Made by a program: the position numbers and the translations under genes. Below the pieces are notes generated by a model. That model saw only the letters and a program-made list of their open reading frames with translations, made no database searches and was not told the DNA's origin. Below are positions 26,853 to 36,223 of a stretch of DNA of 64,000 nt, one piece after another. The DNA is taken from contig NZ_JAQIJT010000002.1 in assembly GCF_036946125.1 (NCBI RefSeq), positions 2,534,656 to 2,598,655 of the forward strand, in the 5' to 3' direction. The stretch comes from Sphingomonas adhaesiva (GTDB lineage Bacteria; Pseudomonadota; Alphaproteobacteria; Sphingomonadales; Sphingomonadaceae). How positions within the stretch are numbered: the stretch's first letter is position 1; each line of letters opens with the position of its first letter.

Positions 26853-28469
26853 CTACGTGGTGAACAGCGTGCGCAGCCGGACCAGATCGGGCTTGTAGTT
26901 CGCCAGCCGCGGGATGGTGTCGATGACACGGATGGTGCGGGGGATCATATGCTCCGCGGTGGCCAGCCCGACCGCGCGGCGCAGCGTCGCCGCATCGGGC
27001 GCCTCGTCGCCATCGTCCGCCACCACGACCGCGACGATCGCATCGCCCTCGCCGTCCACCTCGATCGGCAGGGCGACGGCATCGGCGATCCCCCCGCACG
27101 AGCGCAGCGCCGCCTCGATCTCGCCCAGGTCGGCCCACAGGCCATGGATCTTCAGCCGGCGATCGGCGCGGCCGATATAGTCGAACAGCCCGTCGTCGCG
27201 CATCCGCAGGAGGTCGCCCATCGGATACAGCCGCTCGCCGGGATGGTCCGGATCGGACAGGTAGCGCCCGGTGGTGAGCCGCCCCGCCTGCCAGCCCCCC
27301 GCCGCGAGCGTCCCCCCGACCAGCAGCTCGCCGATCGCGCCCGGCGGCGTCGGCCCGCCCGCCTCGTCGACCAGCGCCACGCGCTTGCCGGGCAGCAGAT
27401 AGCCGACCGGCGCCACCCCGCCCTCGATCTTCGCCTCGTCGACGAACCAGGAAAAGACGAAGCCCGTCTCGCTGGCCCCCATGGTGATGCTGATGCGGCA
27501 ATCCGCGGGCAGCTTCTCGCGCATCAACGCCAGATCAGGCGCCAGCGTGCGCTCGCCGTGCAGGTCGAGCACGCGCAGGTGCCGCACCGACCGCTCGACC
27601 CCCGGCAACCCGAAGACCATGCGCACGAACGACGGCACGAAGCTGAGGAAGGTGACACCCTCCTCCCCCATCACGCGCAGCGCCTCCATCAGGCCGGCGG
27701 TCTTCACGTCCACCAGCCGGATCGTGGCCCCGGTCGTCAGCGCCAGAAACGCGTCGCGCGAGCCGCCGGTGCTGAGCGATCCCAGCCCGATCAGCACGTC
27801 GTCCTCGTTGATGTGGAACAGGTCGACCTGCTGCGCCATCGTCGCCGATGCCGCATTGGCATAGGCGATGCCCTTGGGTCGCCCGGTGCTGCCCGAGGTA
27901 AAGATGACGTACATCGGTGCGTCCGGATCGCCCGGCGCCTCGATGCGGGCAGCGCCGGTGACCGCGGCGGGATCGAGCGTCAGCCGGGGCAGGTCGGCGG
28001 CGACGAAGCCGTCGTCATGCGCAGCGCCGGCCTCCACGATCAGCGCCACCGCGCCGCTTTCCTGCATGATCGCCGCCTTGCGCTCCAGCGGGTGGCCCGC
28101 GTCGAGCGGCACCAGCGTCCGCCCGACCGCCACGCACGCCATGACGATGATCGGCGCGGCCACCGTGCTGCCGACCAGCGAGGCGACCACCCCGCCCGGC
28201 GGAACGGCCGCGTCGATCCGCGCGGCGAGGCCATAGACGCGGTCGAGCATCTCGGCATAGGTCAGCCGCATCGTGCCGTCGTACGCGGCGACCTTGTCGG
28301 GCAGCCGGGCCACCACGCGCTCGAACGGGCGGATGCCGAGCAGCGTGTCGGCATCGGTCGCCATCGGCACATAGGGCCGGTCGGTCGGGCCGCCATGGTC
28401 GAGCGGCACCGGGCGATCCTCGATCCAGGTCAGCCGGGTCCGCGCCGTCCCGTCTGCTGCCGCCGTCAT
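26853..28469 (-). CDS. Stand-alone adenylation enzyme (NRPS A-domain-like AMP ligase)
   Basis: ATP-dependent acyl or aminoacyl adenylation, 538 residues. Core motifs are in order: A3 FTSGSTGRPKG (190-200), A5 MGASETG near residue 330, A7/A8 GDLLRMRDDGLFDYIGRADR and RRLKIHG, and A10 NYKPD with the C-terminal Lys. There is no carrier domain in the protein. The ATG overlaps the stop of the upstream TBDR gene (ATGA), so receptor and ligase are translated together. The carrier-thioesterase fusion at 32624 is the obvious acceptor. Whether the substrate is an amino acid, aryl acid or fatty acid is not clear. Compared with NRPS A domains the N-terminus lacks a condensation linker. Confidence 0.85.
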   Translation of the reverse strand: MTAAADGTARTRLTWIEDRPVPLDHGGPTDRPYVPMATDADTLLGIRPFERVVARLPDKVAAYDGTMRLTYAEMLDRVYGLAARIDAAVPPGGVVASLVGSTVAAPIIVMACVAVGRTLVPLDAGHPLERKAAIMQESGAVALIVEAGAAHDDGFVAADLPRLTLDPAAVTGAARIEAPGDPDAPMYVIFTSGSTGRPKGIAYANAASATMAQQVDLFHINEDDVLIGLGSLSTGGSRDAFLALTTGATIRLVDVKTAGLMEALRVMGEEGVTFLSFVPSFVRMVFGLPGVERSVRHLRVLDLHGERTLAPDLALMREKLPADCRISITMGASETGFVFSWFVDEAKIEGGVAPVGYLLPGKRVALVDEAGGPTPPGAIGELLVGGTLAAGGWQAGRLTTGRYLSDPDHPGERLYPMGDLLRMRDDGLFDYIGRADRRLKIHGLWADLGEIEAALRSCGGIADAVALPIEVDGEGDAIVAVVVADDGDEAPDAATLRRAVGLATAEHMIPRTIRVIDTIPRLANYKPDLVRLRTLFTT

Positions 28470-30997
28470 CGTGCCCCTCCCGTCATGATCGTCAGTTCGG
28501 CGCGTACCGCACGCGGCGATGCGGCGATATAGCTCGGCAGGCCGAACGACAGGCTGCCGGTGCCGATGTCGCGGACATAGCGCCGGTCGAGCAGGTTCGT
28601 GGCGAACGCATCGAGCCGCCAGCGACCGCGATCGGGCGCATAGCCCAGGTGCAGGTTCACGCGCGCGTACGGCGCCTGCGACGACTGGAACGGCAGCGGG
28701 GTCAGGAACGCGCCCGCGAACTGGGACAGGTCGCCGTTGCTGTTGTCGAAATAGATCCGCGAGCGCCACACCAGCGCGGGTTCGATCGACAGCGTACCGC
28801 CATGCCCCGGCACCGTGACCGTGCCGCCCGCTGCGGCCTGGTGATCGGGCGACAGGCGGAAGCGATTGCCCTCGTACAGCCCGTCACCGAAGCGCGCATG
28901 CGTATAGCCGTAGCTGGCGAACAGCCCCAGCGCGGGCAGCGGGTCGTAGCGGGCCGACACCTCGCCGCCCCAGGTATTGCCGCGCCCGGCATCGACCGAG
29001 ACCAGCGTCGTGCCTTGCAGCAGCTCGGTCTGGAAATGGCGGTAGCGATACGCGAACATCGCGCCGTCGAGTCGCACCGTGCCGCGCCGCAGCTTCGCGC
29101 CGGCTTCGATCGAATCGACCGTCTCCGCCGCCAGGACGGAGAAGCGCGACGGAGCGCCGGGGGCTAGCGGCGGCTGCGGTGACAGCACCTCGGGGCGGCG
29201 TCCGCGCGCATAGGTGGCGTACAGGTTCAGCGACGGCGAGGCGGCGTAGCGCAGCGAGGCGCTGCCGCTCACCCCGGCGCGATCGATCGAGGCGCTGTCG
29301 CCGCTGCCCGCGGTCGGCTGGTACAGCAGCCCGAACTGCGGCACCGGATAGGCGGCCGAGGGCGGGATCGCCGCGGCGCCGGGCACCGACAGCGCCCCCA
29401 GCAGCGCATCGCGCACCACCGCGGGCTGCGTCAGCGCACCGAAGAAGCCTGCCAATACCGAGCGCTGCTCGATCACGGTGGCCAGGTCGCTGCGCTTGTC
29501 CGCCAGGGTGACGCGCATGCCGCCCTCGATCGCCAGCCGCGCCGCGGGCTCGAACCGGATGCTGGCGAACCCCTCGTAGAAGCGGGCGCGGCTGGCGCGC
29601 AGCAACCGCTCGCGATGGTTCGCCTGCAGGTTCGCGGCCAGTGCCGCGGCCTGTCCCGCCGGCAGCGCCACGCCGAACGCGCCCGCGATACCCGCAAGCT
29701 GCCCTGCGACCAATGCGGGGTTCCGATAGACCGCATTGGGCAGCAGCGCCGTGTTGCGGCGATCGAGGAACCCGGTCTGCAACGCCAGCAGGTCGCGCTC
29801 GTCGATCTGGGTCAGGATGTCCTGCGTCCCGCGCTCCTCGGCCACGCTCGCACCCAGGATCGCCGAGATGCCGCCGGTCGGCGCGTAGCGCACGCGGACC
29901 TCCGCGCTCAGCTGTCGTCCCCGCGTGATTTCGCCCGAGGCCGCGGTCAGCAGCGCGCTGCCGTCGAAATCGCCGACGAAGCTGGTGCGGAAGCGTGTCC
30001 ACGCCGCGGTCGCGCTCACCCCCCAGTCGCCGCCCAGCGGCTGGTCGAGCAGCAGCGTCGCGCCGGCCAGGTCCCGGCTGCCGCCCAGCCCGCCGCGGGG
30101 GAAATCCGCGGCGACGTTCAGATAGGCGGGCGTAAAGGGGGAGGTGGTGCCCAGCGGCGCTCCGGTCGCGGGATCGGACGGCGCGAACGTGCCCGACTTG
30201 TACGACAGGCCGGTGAAACGGTCGCGCTGCACGTTGCCGATCAGGTCGATGGCGCCGCCGCCGGGCAGATCGGCATGGACCGCCCCGCGCACCGCGCCGA
30301 TGCGGTTGCCGTTCAGATCGGGACCGCCCGCCAGGTTGCGGACATAGCCGTCCTCGCGCCGCGCGACGCCCGCGATCCGCACCGCCACCGCGGACGACAG
30401 CGGCAGGTTGACCATGCCCTCCGCGCGATACGCCTCCAGATCGCCGACGCCCGCGGTCACCCGGGCCGCAGCCGCGCGCGGATCGGCCTTGTTCTGCACC
30501 ACGCTGATCGCGCCGGTCAGCGCACCGCGTCCGAACAGCGTCGGCTGCGGCCCCTTGACGACCTCGACCCGCGCCAGATCGTACAGCTCGAACAGGGCGG
30601 ATTGCGGGCGCGAGACGTAGACGCCGTCCTGATAGACGGAGATTCGCGGCTCTGCGGTGACGTCCGCGGTGTCGGTGCTGATCCCGCGGATCACGATCGC
30701 GGGCGTGCTGGGATATTGCGTCTCGACGAACACCCCGGGTACGAATGCGGCCAGATCGCGCACGTCGCGGATCGCCAGGCCGCGCAGGTCGCGCTGGTCG
30801 AATCCCTGGACCGACAGCGGCACCTCCGCCTGCGTCTCGGGTCGTCCCGACGCGGTGACGATCAGGTCGTCCCCCGCGACCGCATCGCCGCCGGTCTCCT
30901 GCGCCCTGGCCGCCACCGGCGACAGCGCCAGCACGATCGCCGCGCCCATACCGCCGTACCCGCGCCCCAGCGCGGCGCGCCCCCGCCCCCTCTTCAC
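28466..30997 (-). CDS. TonB-dependent outer-membrane receptor, first gene of the receptor-ligase unit
   Basis: Outer-membrane uptake receptor of 843 residues from the GTG at 30997, which has GGGGGGAC upstream. An in-frame TTG at 31024 is less likely. A signal peptide ends near VAARAQ. The plug includes DLIVTASGRPETQAEVPLSV, PAIVIRGIS, VYQDGVYVSRP and VEVVKGPQPTLFGRGALTG. This is the siderophore/vitamin-like plug type more than the RGLGPEFN glycan type seen elsewhere in the window. The barrel does not end in a strict terminal Phe: the last residues are ELTIMTGGAR, which is odd for an outer-membrane beta-barrel. The 4-nt overlap with the adenylation gene suggests that the imported or exported compound relates to that enzyme. 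Confidence 0.88.
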   Translation of the reverse strand: MKRGRGRAALGRGYGGMGAAIVLALSPVAARAQETGGDAVAGDDLIVTASGRPETQAEVPLSVQGFDQRDLRGLAIRDVRDLAAFVPGVFVETQYPSTPAIVIRGISTDTADVTAEPRISVYQDGVYVSRPQSALFELYDLARVEVVKGPQPTLFGRGALTGAISVVQNKADPRAAAARVTAGVGDLEAYRAEGMVNLPLSSAVAVRIAGVARREDGYVRNLAGGPDLNGNRIGAVRGAVHADLPGGGAIDLIGNVQRDRFTGLSYKSGTFAPSDPATGAPLGTTSPFTPAYLNVAADFPRGGLGGSRDLAGATLLLDQPLGGDWGVSATAAWTRFRTSFVGDFDGSALLTAASGEITRGRQLSAEVRVRYAPTGGISAILGASVAEERGTQDILTQIDERDLLALQTGFLDRRNTALLPNAVYRNPALVAGQLAGIAGAFGVALPAGQAAALAANLQANHRERLLRASRARFYEGFASIRFEPAARLAIEGGMRVTLADKRSDLATVIEQRSVLAGFFGALTQPAVVRDALLGALSVPGAAAIPPSAAYPVPQFGLLYQPTAGSGDSASIDRAGVSGSASLRYAASPSLNLYATYARGRRPEVLSPQPPLAPGAPSRFSVLAAETVDSIEAGAKLRRGTVRLDGAMFAYRYRHFQTELLQGTTLVSVDAGRGNTWGGEVSARYDPLPALGLFASYGYTHARFGDGLYEGNRFRLSPDHQAAAGGTVTVPGHGGTLSIEPALVWRSRIYFDNSNGDLSQFAGAFLTPLPFQSSQAPYARVNLHLGYAPDRGRWRLDAFATNLLDRRYVRDIGTGSLSFGLPSYIAASPRAVRAELTIMTGGAR

Positions 30998-31035
30998 GTC
31001 TCGTCCCCCCGGAATGCTCGTCAACGGCTCTTTAT

Positions 31036-31054
31036 GACCTAGCGTCTTAAGGTC
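31036..31054. promoter_or_regulatory. Inverted repeat in the divergent promoter of the assembly-line locus
   Basis: GACCT (31036-31040) and AGGTC (31050-31054) form an inverted repeat around AGCGTCTTA. It lies in a locally AT-rich 119-bp gap between the divergent TBDR and SCP2-like genes. The sequence is distinct from both sugar operators. It is short and could be chance. Confidence 0.3.
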
Positions 31055-31116
31055 TACTTTCTTATGTGCACCTTGGGCATGGGCCGGCGCGGGGGCGTCG
31101 GACGGATGGGGGAAAT

Positions 31117-31416
31117 ATGGCCACGGTCGAGGAACTTACGTCGAAGTTGCGCGACGCGCTGTCGCGCCAGCCGGTGGCCTCGTCGCTGAAGGTCGACCTG
31201 GGCGAGGCCGGGGTGATTCGCGCCGAGGGGTTCGAGGTGACGAACGAGGATCGCGACGCCGCCTGCACGCTGGTGCTCGCCAAGGCGGACCTTGACGCGG
31301 TGCTCGCGGGTCATCTCGATCCGGTCGTGCTGATGAACGACGGGCGCATGCAGCTTCAGGGCGATCCCGCCGCGGCCATGGCGATGCAGCCGGTGCTGTT
31401 CGCGGCATGGCTGTAG
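31117..31416 (+). CDS. Small SCP2 sterol/lipid-carrier domain protein
   Basis: Single-domain protein of 99 residues matching the SCP2 fold: an N-terminal helix (VEELTSKLRDAL), beta-strands (SLKVDLGEAG, CTLVLAKADLDAVL) and the family-typical LMNDGRMQLQGDPAAAMAM. Such domains bind acyl-CoA, sterol or other hydrophobic ligands in a tunnel. GGGGGAAAT precedes the ATG at 31117. It is the first gene of the operon and overlaps the hydrolase start by 10 nt. It could present a lipid intermediate to the downstream enzymes. That role is inferred from position only. Confidence 0.75.
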   Translation: MATVEELTSKLRDALSRQPVASSLKVDLGEAGVIRAEGFEVTNEDRDAACTLVLAKADLDAVLAGHLDPVVLMNDGRMQLQGDPAAAMAMQPVLFAAWL

Positions 31417-32618
31417 CCGCCCCTACCGGGCTTTCCCCCACCAGGCTCGGCCGCCTGACCCGCGCGATGCGCGGCTATGTCGATCGCGGCGAGACGCCGG
31501 GGCTGGTGACGCTGGTGTTGCGCAACGGCGTGGAAGCGCATTGCGACGTGCTGGGCACGCTGGGCGACGAGGCCGCCACCCCGCTGCCGCGCGATGCGCT
31601 GTGGCGGCTGGGTTCGATGACGAAGGTCGTGACCAGCGTCGCGGCGCTGATCCTGCTGGAGGAAGGCGCATTGCGGCTCGACGACCGGGTCGCGCAATGG
31701 CTGCCGGAACTGGCCGGCGCGCGCGTGCTGACCGCGCCGGGTGCGGAGCTCGACTCGGTACGGGCCCCTGCGCGCGCGATCACCGTGCGCGACCTGCTGA
31801 CCCATCGCGCCGGCTTCGCCAGCTACGCCATGCCGCAGGGACCGATCGGGCGCGCGGCGATGGCGCTGATGGCGGGCACGTCGATGCGGCCCGACCTCGC
31901 CCCCGACGTCTGGCTGGCGCGGCTCGCCGAGCTGCCGCTGATCCACGATCCGGGCGAGCGGATGGTGATGGGATTTTCCAGCGATGTGCTCGCGATCCTG
32001 ATCGCGCGCGCCGCGGGCACGACCTTTCCCGATTTCCTGCGCGAGCGCATCCTGGCGCCGCTCGGCATGGACGACACCATGTTCTGGGCGGGCGACGACG
32101 CGATCGCGCGGCTCGGTCCGGCGCTGACCGTCGGGTGGCTGAACAACAAGCGCACGGTGCACGATCCCGCGGCCGGCGGCTATTTCAGCCGTCCGCCCGC
32201 GCATCCCTCCGGCGGCGGGGGGCTGCTGTCGACCGCAGACGACTTCGCGCGGTTCGGCGCGATGCTGCTGAACGGCGGGCGGCTGGGGGACGAACGCATC
32301 CTGTCGCGCAAGACGGTGGAGCTGATGACCACCGACTTCCTGACCCCCGAACAGCGCGCGATCCCCTATTTCGCCACGCCCTATTGGCGCGACCGCGGGT
32401 TCGGACTGGGCGTGTTCGTCACCGACGACGTGGCGGCGCGGGGCGCGCCGGTATCGGTCGGGCAATATGGCTGGCGCGGGGCGTTCGGCACCTATTGGTT
32501 CAACGACCCGCGCGAGCGGCTGGTCGCGGTGCTGATGCTGCCGGTCAGCTGGCCCGCCGTCATCCCCCCGATCCTGGGCGACTTCGAAACCCTGGTCTAT
32601 CAGGCGATAGAGGATTGA
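31407..32618 (+). CDS. Serine beta-lactamase-fold hydrolase (class C / family VIII esterase type)
   Basis: Serine hydrolase of 403 residues. Ser70-Met-Thr-Lys73 is the SxxK catalytic pair; a tyrosine in LLTHRAGFASYAM near residue 130 stands where class C enzymes and EstB-like esterases have YxN. A PSGGGGLLSTADDFARFGAML segment typical of the family lies near residue 270. No clear signal peptide precedes the fold, so it is probably cytoplasmic and more likely an esterase, transacylase or D-peptidase than a resistance enzyme. It overlaps the SCP2-like gene and is followed six bases later by the carrier-thioesterase gene. Beta-lactamase-like acyltransferases occur in several natural product pathways. 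Confidence 0.83.
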   Translation: MAVAAPTGLSPTRLGRLTRAMRGYVDRGETPGLVTLVLRNGVEAHCDVLGTLGDEAATPLPRDALWRLGSMTKVVTSVAALILLEEGALRLDDRVAQWLPELAGARVLTAPGAELDSVRAPARAITVRDLLTHRAGFASYAMPQGPIGRAAMALMAGTSMRPDLAPDVWLARLAELPLIHDPGERMVMGFSSDVLAILIARAAGTTFPDFLRERILAPLGMDDTMFWAGDDAIARLGPALTVGWLNNKRTVHDPAAGGYFSRPPAHPSGGGGLLSTADDFARFGAMLLNGGRLGDERILSRKTVELMTTDFLTPEQRAIPYFATPYWRDRGFGLGVFVTDDVAARGAPVSVGQYGWRGAFGTYWFNDPRERLVAVLMLPVSWPAVIPPILGDFETLVYQAIED

Positions 32619-32623
32619 GCGCG

Positions 32624-33676
32624 GTGACCCAGGCCCCCTCCCCCGCCGACGCGATGCTCGACGTCCTGCGCGGTTGCTGGCAGGCGACGTTCCGCGACCT
32701 GCCGTTCGAGCCCGACCTGCCCTGGGCGGGGAGCGGCGCGGATTCGCTGCGCAGCCTGCACTTCATGCTGCGGCTGGAGGAGGCGCTGGCGCGCCCGCTC
32801 GCGCTCGACCTGCTCGAACAGGACATGACCGCGCGGCAGCTGGCGGAGCGGCTGGTGCGCGAGGAGGCGCAAGCGACCGACGACGACACGCCGCTCGTCT
32901 TCCTGCTGCCCGGCTCGCTGGGCGATCAGCCGCAGCTCGCCGCCTTCCGCCAGCACCTTGCGGGCACGATCCGGTTCGAGACCATGCGCTTCCCCGACGT
33001 GGGCGACGACATGAGCGTCATCGGCGACATCCCCGCGACGGCGCGGCTGCTGGTGCCGGTCGTGCAGCGGCGGCAGCCCGACGGCCCGGTGCACCTCGCC
33101 GGCTACAGCTTCGGCGGGATCGTCGCGGTCGAGCTGGCGCACCAACTCGTCGTCGCCGGCCGGCGGATCGGCTCGCTGACCCTGCTCGACCCGTTCCTGC
33201 GCCACCGCGCCTTCCGCGCGATCGAGGCGGCGCAGGACGGCGAGACGGTACCGCGGCTGGTCGGCGGCAATCCCTTCGCCACGGCGGACGGCGGGCGGCT
33301 GGCGCTGCTGGTCGACAAGGCAGCATTCGGCATCCCGCTGACGCTGGGCGCGCTGGGGCTGGCGCGCCGCGCGCTGCTGCGCGGTGCCGGGCGGCTGTCG
33401 CCGGAGACGTTGTTCTGGCGCCGCCAGCGGCTGATCCAGCGGCTGCGCGGGCGCGCGCTGCGTCGCTGGCGACGTCGGACGATCGACGCGCCCGCGCTGC
33501 TCGTCCTCAGCGATGAGGCGCACCGCCACTTCGACGCCGGCGAGTGGGATCCGCTGGTGCCGCGCCGGCAGCGGCTGGACGTCGGTGGCAAGCACGTCAC
33601 GCTGTTCCGCGCCGAGGCGCTGGCGCGGATCGCGCCGGCGATGACTGCGATGGTGACGGGACGGGAGCCCGCGTGA
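32624..33676 (+). CDS. Acyl/peptidyl carrier protein fused to a thioesterase
   Basis: Two-domain protein of 350 residues. Residues 8-80 form a carrier domain: GSGADSLRSLHFML with Ser41 as the expected 4'-phosphopantetheine attachment site. Residues 90-350 form an alpha/beta-hydrolase thioesterase with GYSFGG (nucleophile Ser162), SLTLLDPF and a late His in GGKHVTLF. This is the last module of an assembly line without its condensation or adenylation parts; the adenylation enzyme encoded at 26853 is the likely loader. The GTG at 32624 is used because the preceding TTG at 32615 has no spaced ribosome site. The stop overlaps the flippase GTG (GTGA). The product released is unknown. Confidence 0.85.
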   Translation: MTQAPSPADAMLDVLRGCWQATFRDLPFEPDLPWAGSGADSLRSLHFMLRLEEALARPLALDLLEQDMTARQLAERLVREEAQATDDDTPLVFLLPGSLGDQPQLAAFRQHLAGTIRFETMRFPDVGDDMSVIGDIPATARLLVPVVQRRQPDGPVHLAGYSFGGIVAVELAHQLVVAGRRIGSLTLLDPFLRHRAFRAIEAAQDGETVPRLVGGNPFATADGGRLALLVDKAAFGIPLTLGALGLARRALLRGAGRLSPETLFWRRQRLIQRLRGRALRRWRRRTIDAPALLVLSDEAHRHFDAGEWDPLVPRRQRLDVGGKHVTLFRAEALARIAPAMTAMVTGREPA

Positions 33677-35133
33677 GCGACGCCGCCGCGCGCACGATCG
33701 CGGGCAGCGCCTTCTGGTCCTATGCCGGGACGATCGTCGAGCGCATCGTCCGCTTCGGCGTCTTCGTCGTCATCGCGCGACTGGTGACCCCGGCGGAGTT
33801 CGGCGTGGTCACGCTGGCGGCGATCGTTACCGCGCTGATCCAGGATCTGCTCGATGCCGGGATCGCGCGCGCGCTGGTGCGACAGCGCGAGGTCGACGAC
33901 CGGCTGTTCGACACCGCCTTCTGGAGCGCCAACGCGCTGGGCGCGCTGCTCAGCCTGGCGATCCTGCTGGTCGCCTGGGGCTTTGCCGACGTGATGCGTC
34001 CCGCGGCGCTCGCCCCGGTGCTCGCCGCGCTGGCGATCATGCCGCTGATCGCGACGGCGGGATCGATCCACGCGGCGCGGTTGACGCGCGAGATGGGTTT
34101 CAAGGCGCTGTCCGTCCGGCTGATCGCGGCCAGCCTGCTGTCGGGCGCGCTGGGCGTGGCGCTCGCCTATCACGGCTGGGGCGCGTGGGCGCTCGTGCTG
34201 CGCATGCTGGCGTACCAATCGTTGCAGACCGCGACCTTGTGGATCGCGTGCCGCTGGCGACCGCGCCCGTTCGTCGCGCCGGCGCTGCTGCGCCCGCTGC
34301 TGCCCGACAGCCTGCGGTTGATGGGGTCGAGCGCGCTCAATCAGCTGAACGCGCGCGGCTTCGACCTGGTCGCGGGCATCGTGCTGGGCGCGGTCGCGAT
34401 CGCGACCTTCCGCGTTGCCGGCCAGACGGTGATGCTGGCGGTGGAACTGACCGCGGGACCGATCTCCGCCGTCGCCTTCGCCGCGCTCGCGCGCCAGCGC
34501 GACGATCCGGCACGCGCGGCGGAGACCTTCCTGCTGCTGGCGCGCATTTCCGCCATGCTGATCTTCCCGGTGTTCTTCGGGCTCGCCGCGGTCAGCGACC
34601 TGCTGTTCCCGCTGATGTTCGGCGACCAATGGGGCGAGGCGGTGCGGATCATGCCGCTGCTGTGCCTCATGAGCCTGCCGATCCACTTCCAGATCATGCT
34701 GCTGGCCGCGCTCTACGCCGCGGGGCGGATTGATCGCATGCTCCACTGGCAGTTGGCGCAGGGCGTCGCCACGCTCGCGTCGATGGTGCTCGGCGCCCCC
34801 TTCGGCCTGATGGGGGTCGCGGTCGCCGCATCGGTGCACATGTACCTGTTGCTGCCCTATGGCGTGCGGCTGATGCGGCGCGACAGCGCGACCGACCCCC
34901 GGCTGCTGGCGCGCGCGACCTGGCCGCATCTGGTCGTGGCCGCGATCATGGGCGTGACCGTGCTCCTGGCGCGTCATCTGCTGGCGGGCGTGCTGCCGCC
35001 GCCCGCGCTGCTGGCCGCCTGCGTCGCCTCCGGGGTGGCGGTCTGGGCGCTGTTCCTGCCCGCCACCGCGCCCGACCTGCTCGTCCAGGCGCGCGACGCG
35101 CTCAACATGCGCCGGCGGGGGGCCAAACGATGA
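33673..35133 (+). CDS. Oligosaccharide/lipid flippase, PST family (Wzx-like)
   Basis: Integral membrane protein of 486 residues with about 14 hydrophobic helices. The N-terminus GSAFWSYAGTIVERIVRFGVF and the LVTPAEFGVVTLA segment are typical of PST/Wzx exporters, which flip lipid-linked saccharides across the inner membrane. The GTG start overlaps the carrier-thioesterase stop, and the stop overlaps the dioxygenase start, both by 4 nt. Presence of a flippase inside the operon suggests the product is membrane-anchored or glycosylated and is exported. No polymerase or initiating glycosyltransferase is adjacent apart from the GT2 at 36224. Confidence 0.87.
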   Translation: MSDAAARTIAGSAFWSYAGTIVERIVRFGVFVVIARLVTPAEFGVVTLAAIVTALIQDLLDAGIARALVRQREVDDRLFDTAFWSANALGALLSLAILLVAWGFADVMRPAALAPVLAALAIMPLIATAGSIHAARLTREMGFKALSVRLIAASLLSGALGVALAYHGWGAWALVLRMLAYQSLQTATLWIACRWRPRPFVAPALLRPLLPDSLRLMGSSALNQLNARGFDLVAGIVLGAVAIATFRVAGQTVMLAVELTAGPISAVAFAALARQRDDPARAAETFLLLARISAMLIFPVFFGLAAVSDLLFPLMFGDQWGEAVRIMPLLCLMSLPIHFQIMLLAALYAAGRIDRMLHWQLAQGVATLASMVLGAPFGLMGVAVAASVHMYLLLPYGVRLMRRDSATDPRLLARATWPHLVVAAIMGVTVLLARHLLAGVLPPPALLAACVASGVAVWALFLPATAPDLLVQARDALNMRRRGAKR

Positions 35134-36032
35134 CCGATCATCGCGAGACCATCGACATGACCGAGACCGTCCCTGCCCTCGTGGACCGCATCCGCGCGCA
35201 TATCGAGGCGCGCTTCGCCCCGGCGACGATCGACGAGCGGCCCTTCCCCCATCTCATCATCGAGGATTTCTTCCCCGCCGACGTCTACGACCGGCTCGTC
35301 GCCGGCAATCCGTTCCGGCGCAATGCCGGCAGCGTGTGGCGCGACGCGGCGGACGCATCCAACGTGACCGCGCGCACCCCCTATCAGGCGCGCCGCCAGA
35401 TCAACTTCCACGCCGACGAGCCGTTCGACGCGCCGCCCGACGATCGCGCCTTCTGGGACGCGATCCGCGACGTGTTCCTGGCCGACGACTGGTTCCCCGG
35501 GCTGATCTTCGCCAAGGCGCCCGAATATTTCCGCCACCGTTTCGGCAATCTGATGGACGATCCGGGGGTCGCGCGGCATTTCCGGCGCGAACTGTTCCTG
35601 CAACGCCACGAACCGGGTTTCCACATCGGCCCGCACACCGATATTCCGACACGCGTCTTCACCTGCATCTTCTCGCTGCCGCGCGAAACCGGGTGGGAGC
35701 GTTTCGGCACCGAGCTGCTCGAACCCGACGACCCTTTGGTCCGCTGCTGGGGCAACGACCATCATCCCGTCGAGGGGTTTCACGTCAGCAAGCTGGCACC
35801 GTATCGGCCCAACAATTTCCTGCTGTTCCTGAAGACGCGGCACTCGTTCCACAGCGTGGCGTGCACCGACGAGAGCGTGCCGGACCAGCGATACGGGATG
35901 CAGTTCCAGTTCTACGAACCCGCCGGCGGGCTGTTCACCGACCTGTCGGCGCCCGATCTGATGACGGTGCGGCATCGCCCCGGCGCCGCACGCCGTTCGC
36001 TGCGCGCGATGCTGGGCTGGCGCCGGGGCTGA
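35130..36032 (+). CDS. 2-oxoglutarate/Fe(II)-dependent oxygenase-like protein
   Basis: Predicted double-stranded beta-helix oxygenase of 300 residues. The metal triad is visible as His169-x-Asp171 (HIGPHTD) and His241 (HSFHSV), with a downstream Arg in DQRYGMQFQF that could bind 2-oxoglutarate. The N-terminus ERPFPHLIIEDFFP resembles the leading strand of prolyl-hydroxylase-like family members. It is the last gene of the 4-nt-overlap operon and would be a tailoring hydroxylase acting on a protein, peptide or sugar substrate. The substrate is not known. Confidence 0.75.
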   Translation: MTDHRETIDMTETVPALVDRIRAHIEARFAPATIDERPFPHLIIEDFFPADVYDRLVAGNPFRRNAGSVWRDAADASNVTARTPYQARRQINFHADEPFDAPPDDRAFWDAIRDVFLADDWFPGLIFAKAPEYFRHRFGNLMDDPGVARHFRRELFLQRHEPGFHIGPHTDIPTRVFTCIFSLPRETGWERFGTELLEPDDPLVRCWGNDHHPVEGFHVSKLAPYRPNNFLLFLKTRHSFHSVACTDESVPDQRYGMQFQFYEPAGGLFTDLSAPDLMTVRHRPGAARRSLRAMLGWRRG

Positions 36033-36223
36033 TCGCGGAGCCTCGACAGGTCATTCTGGTCTGGTCATGCCCGGGCCGGCCGTCGCTGCCGCTGGACGTC
36101 CGCTTCCCGCTATCGCTCGGGACCGCGGAGAAGCCGCCGGTGGAGCCCGGAGCCGCCGGATGCCCGGCCTACGCCATGGGCGACGGCATCTCGAGCGGCG
36201 GGTGGCGCAAACGTGCGCTCACC

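Noticed and set aside
31407..32618. AmpC-type beta-lactamase
   Set aside because: SxxK is present but there is no clear signal peptide and the gene is inside a biosynthetic operon; esterase or acyltransferase is more likely.
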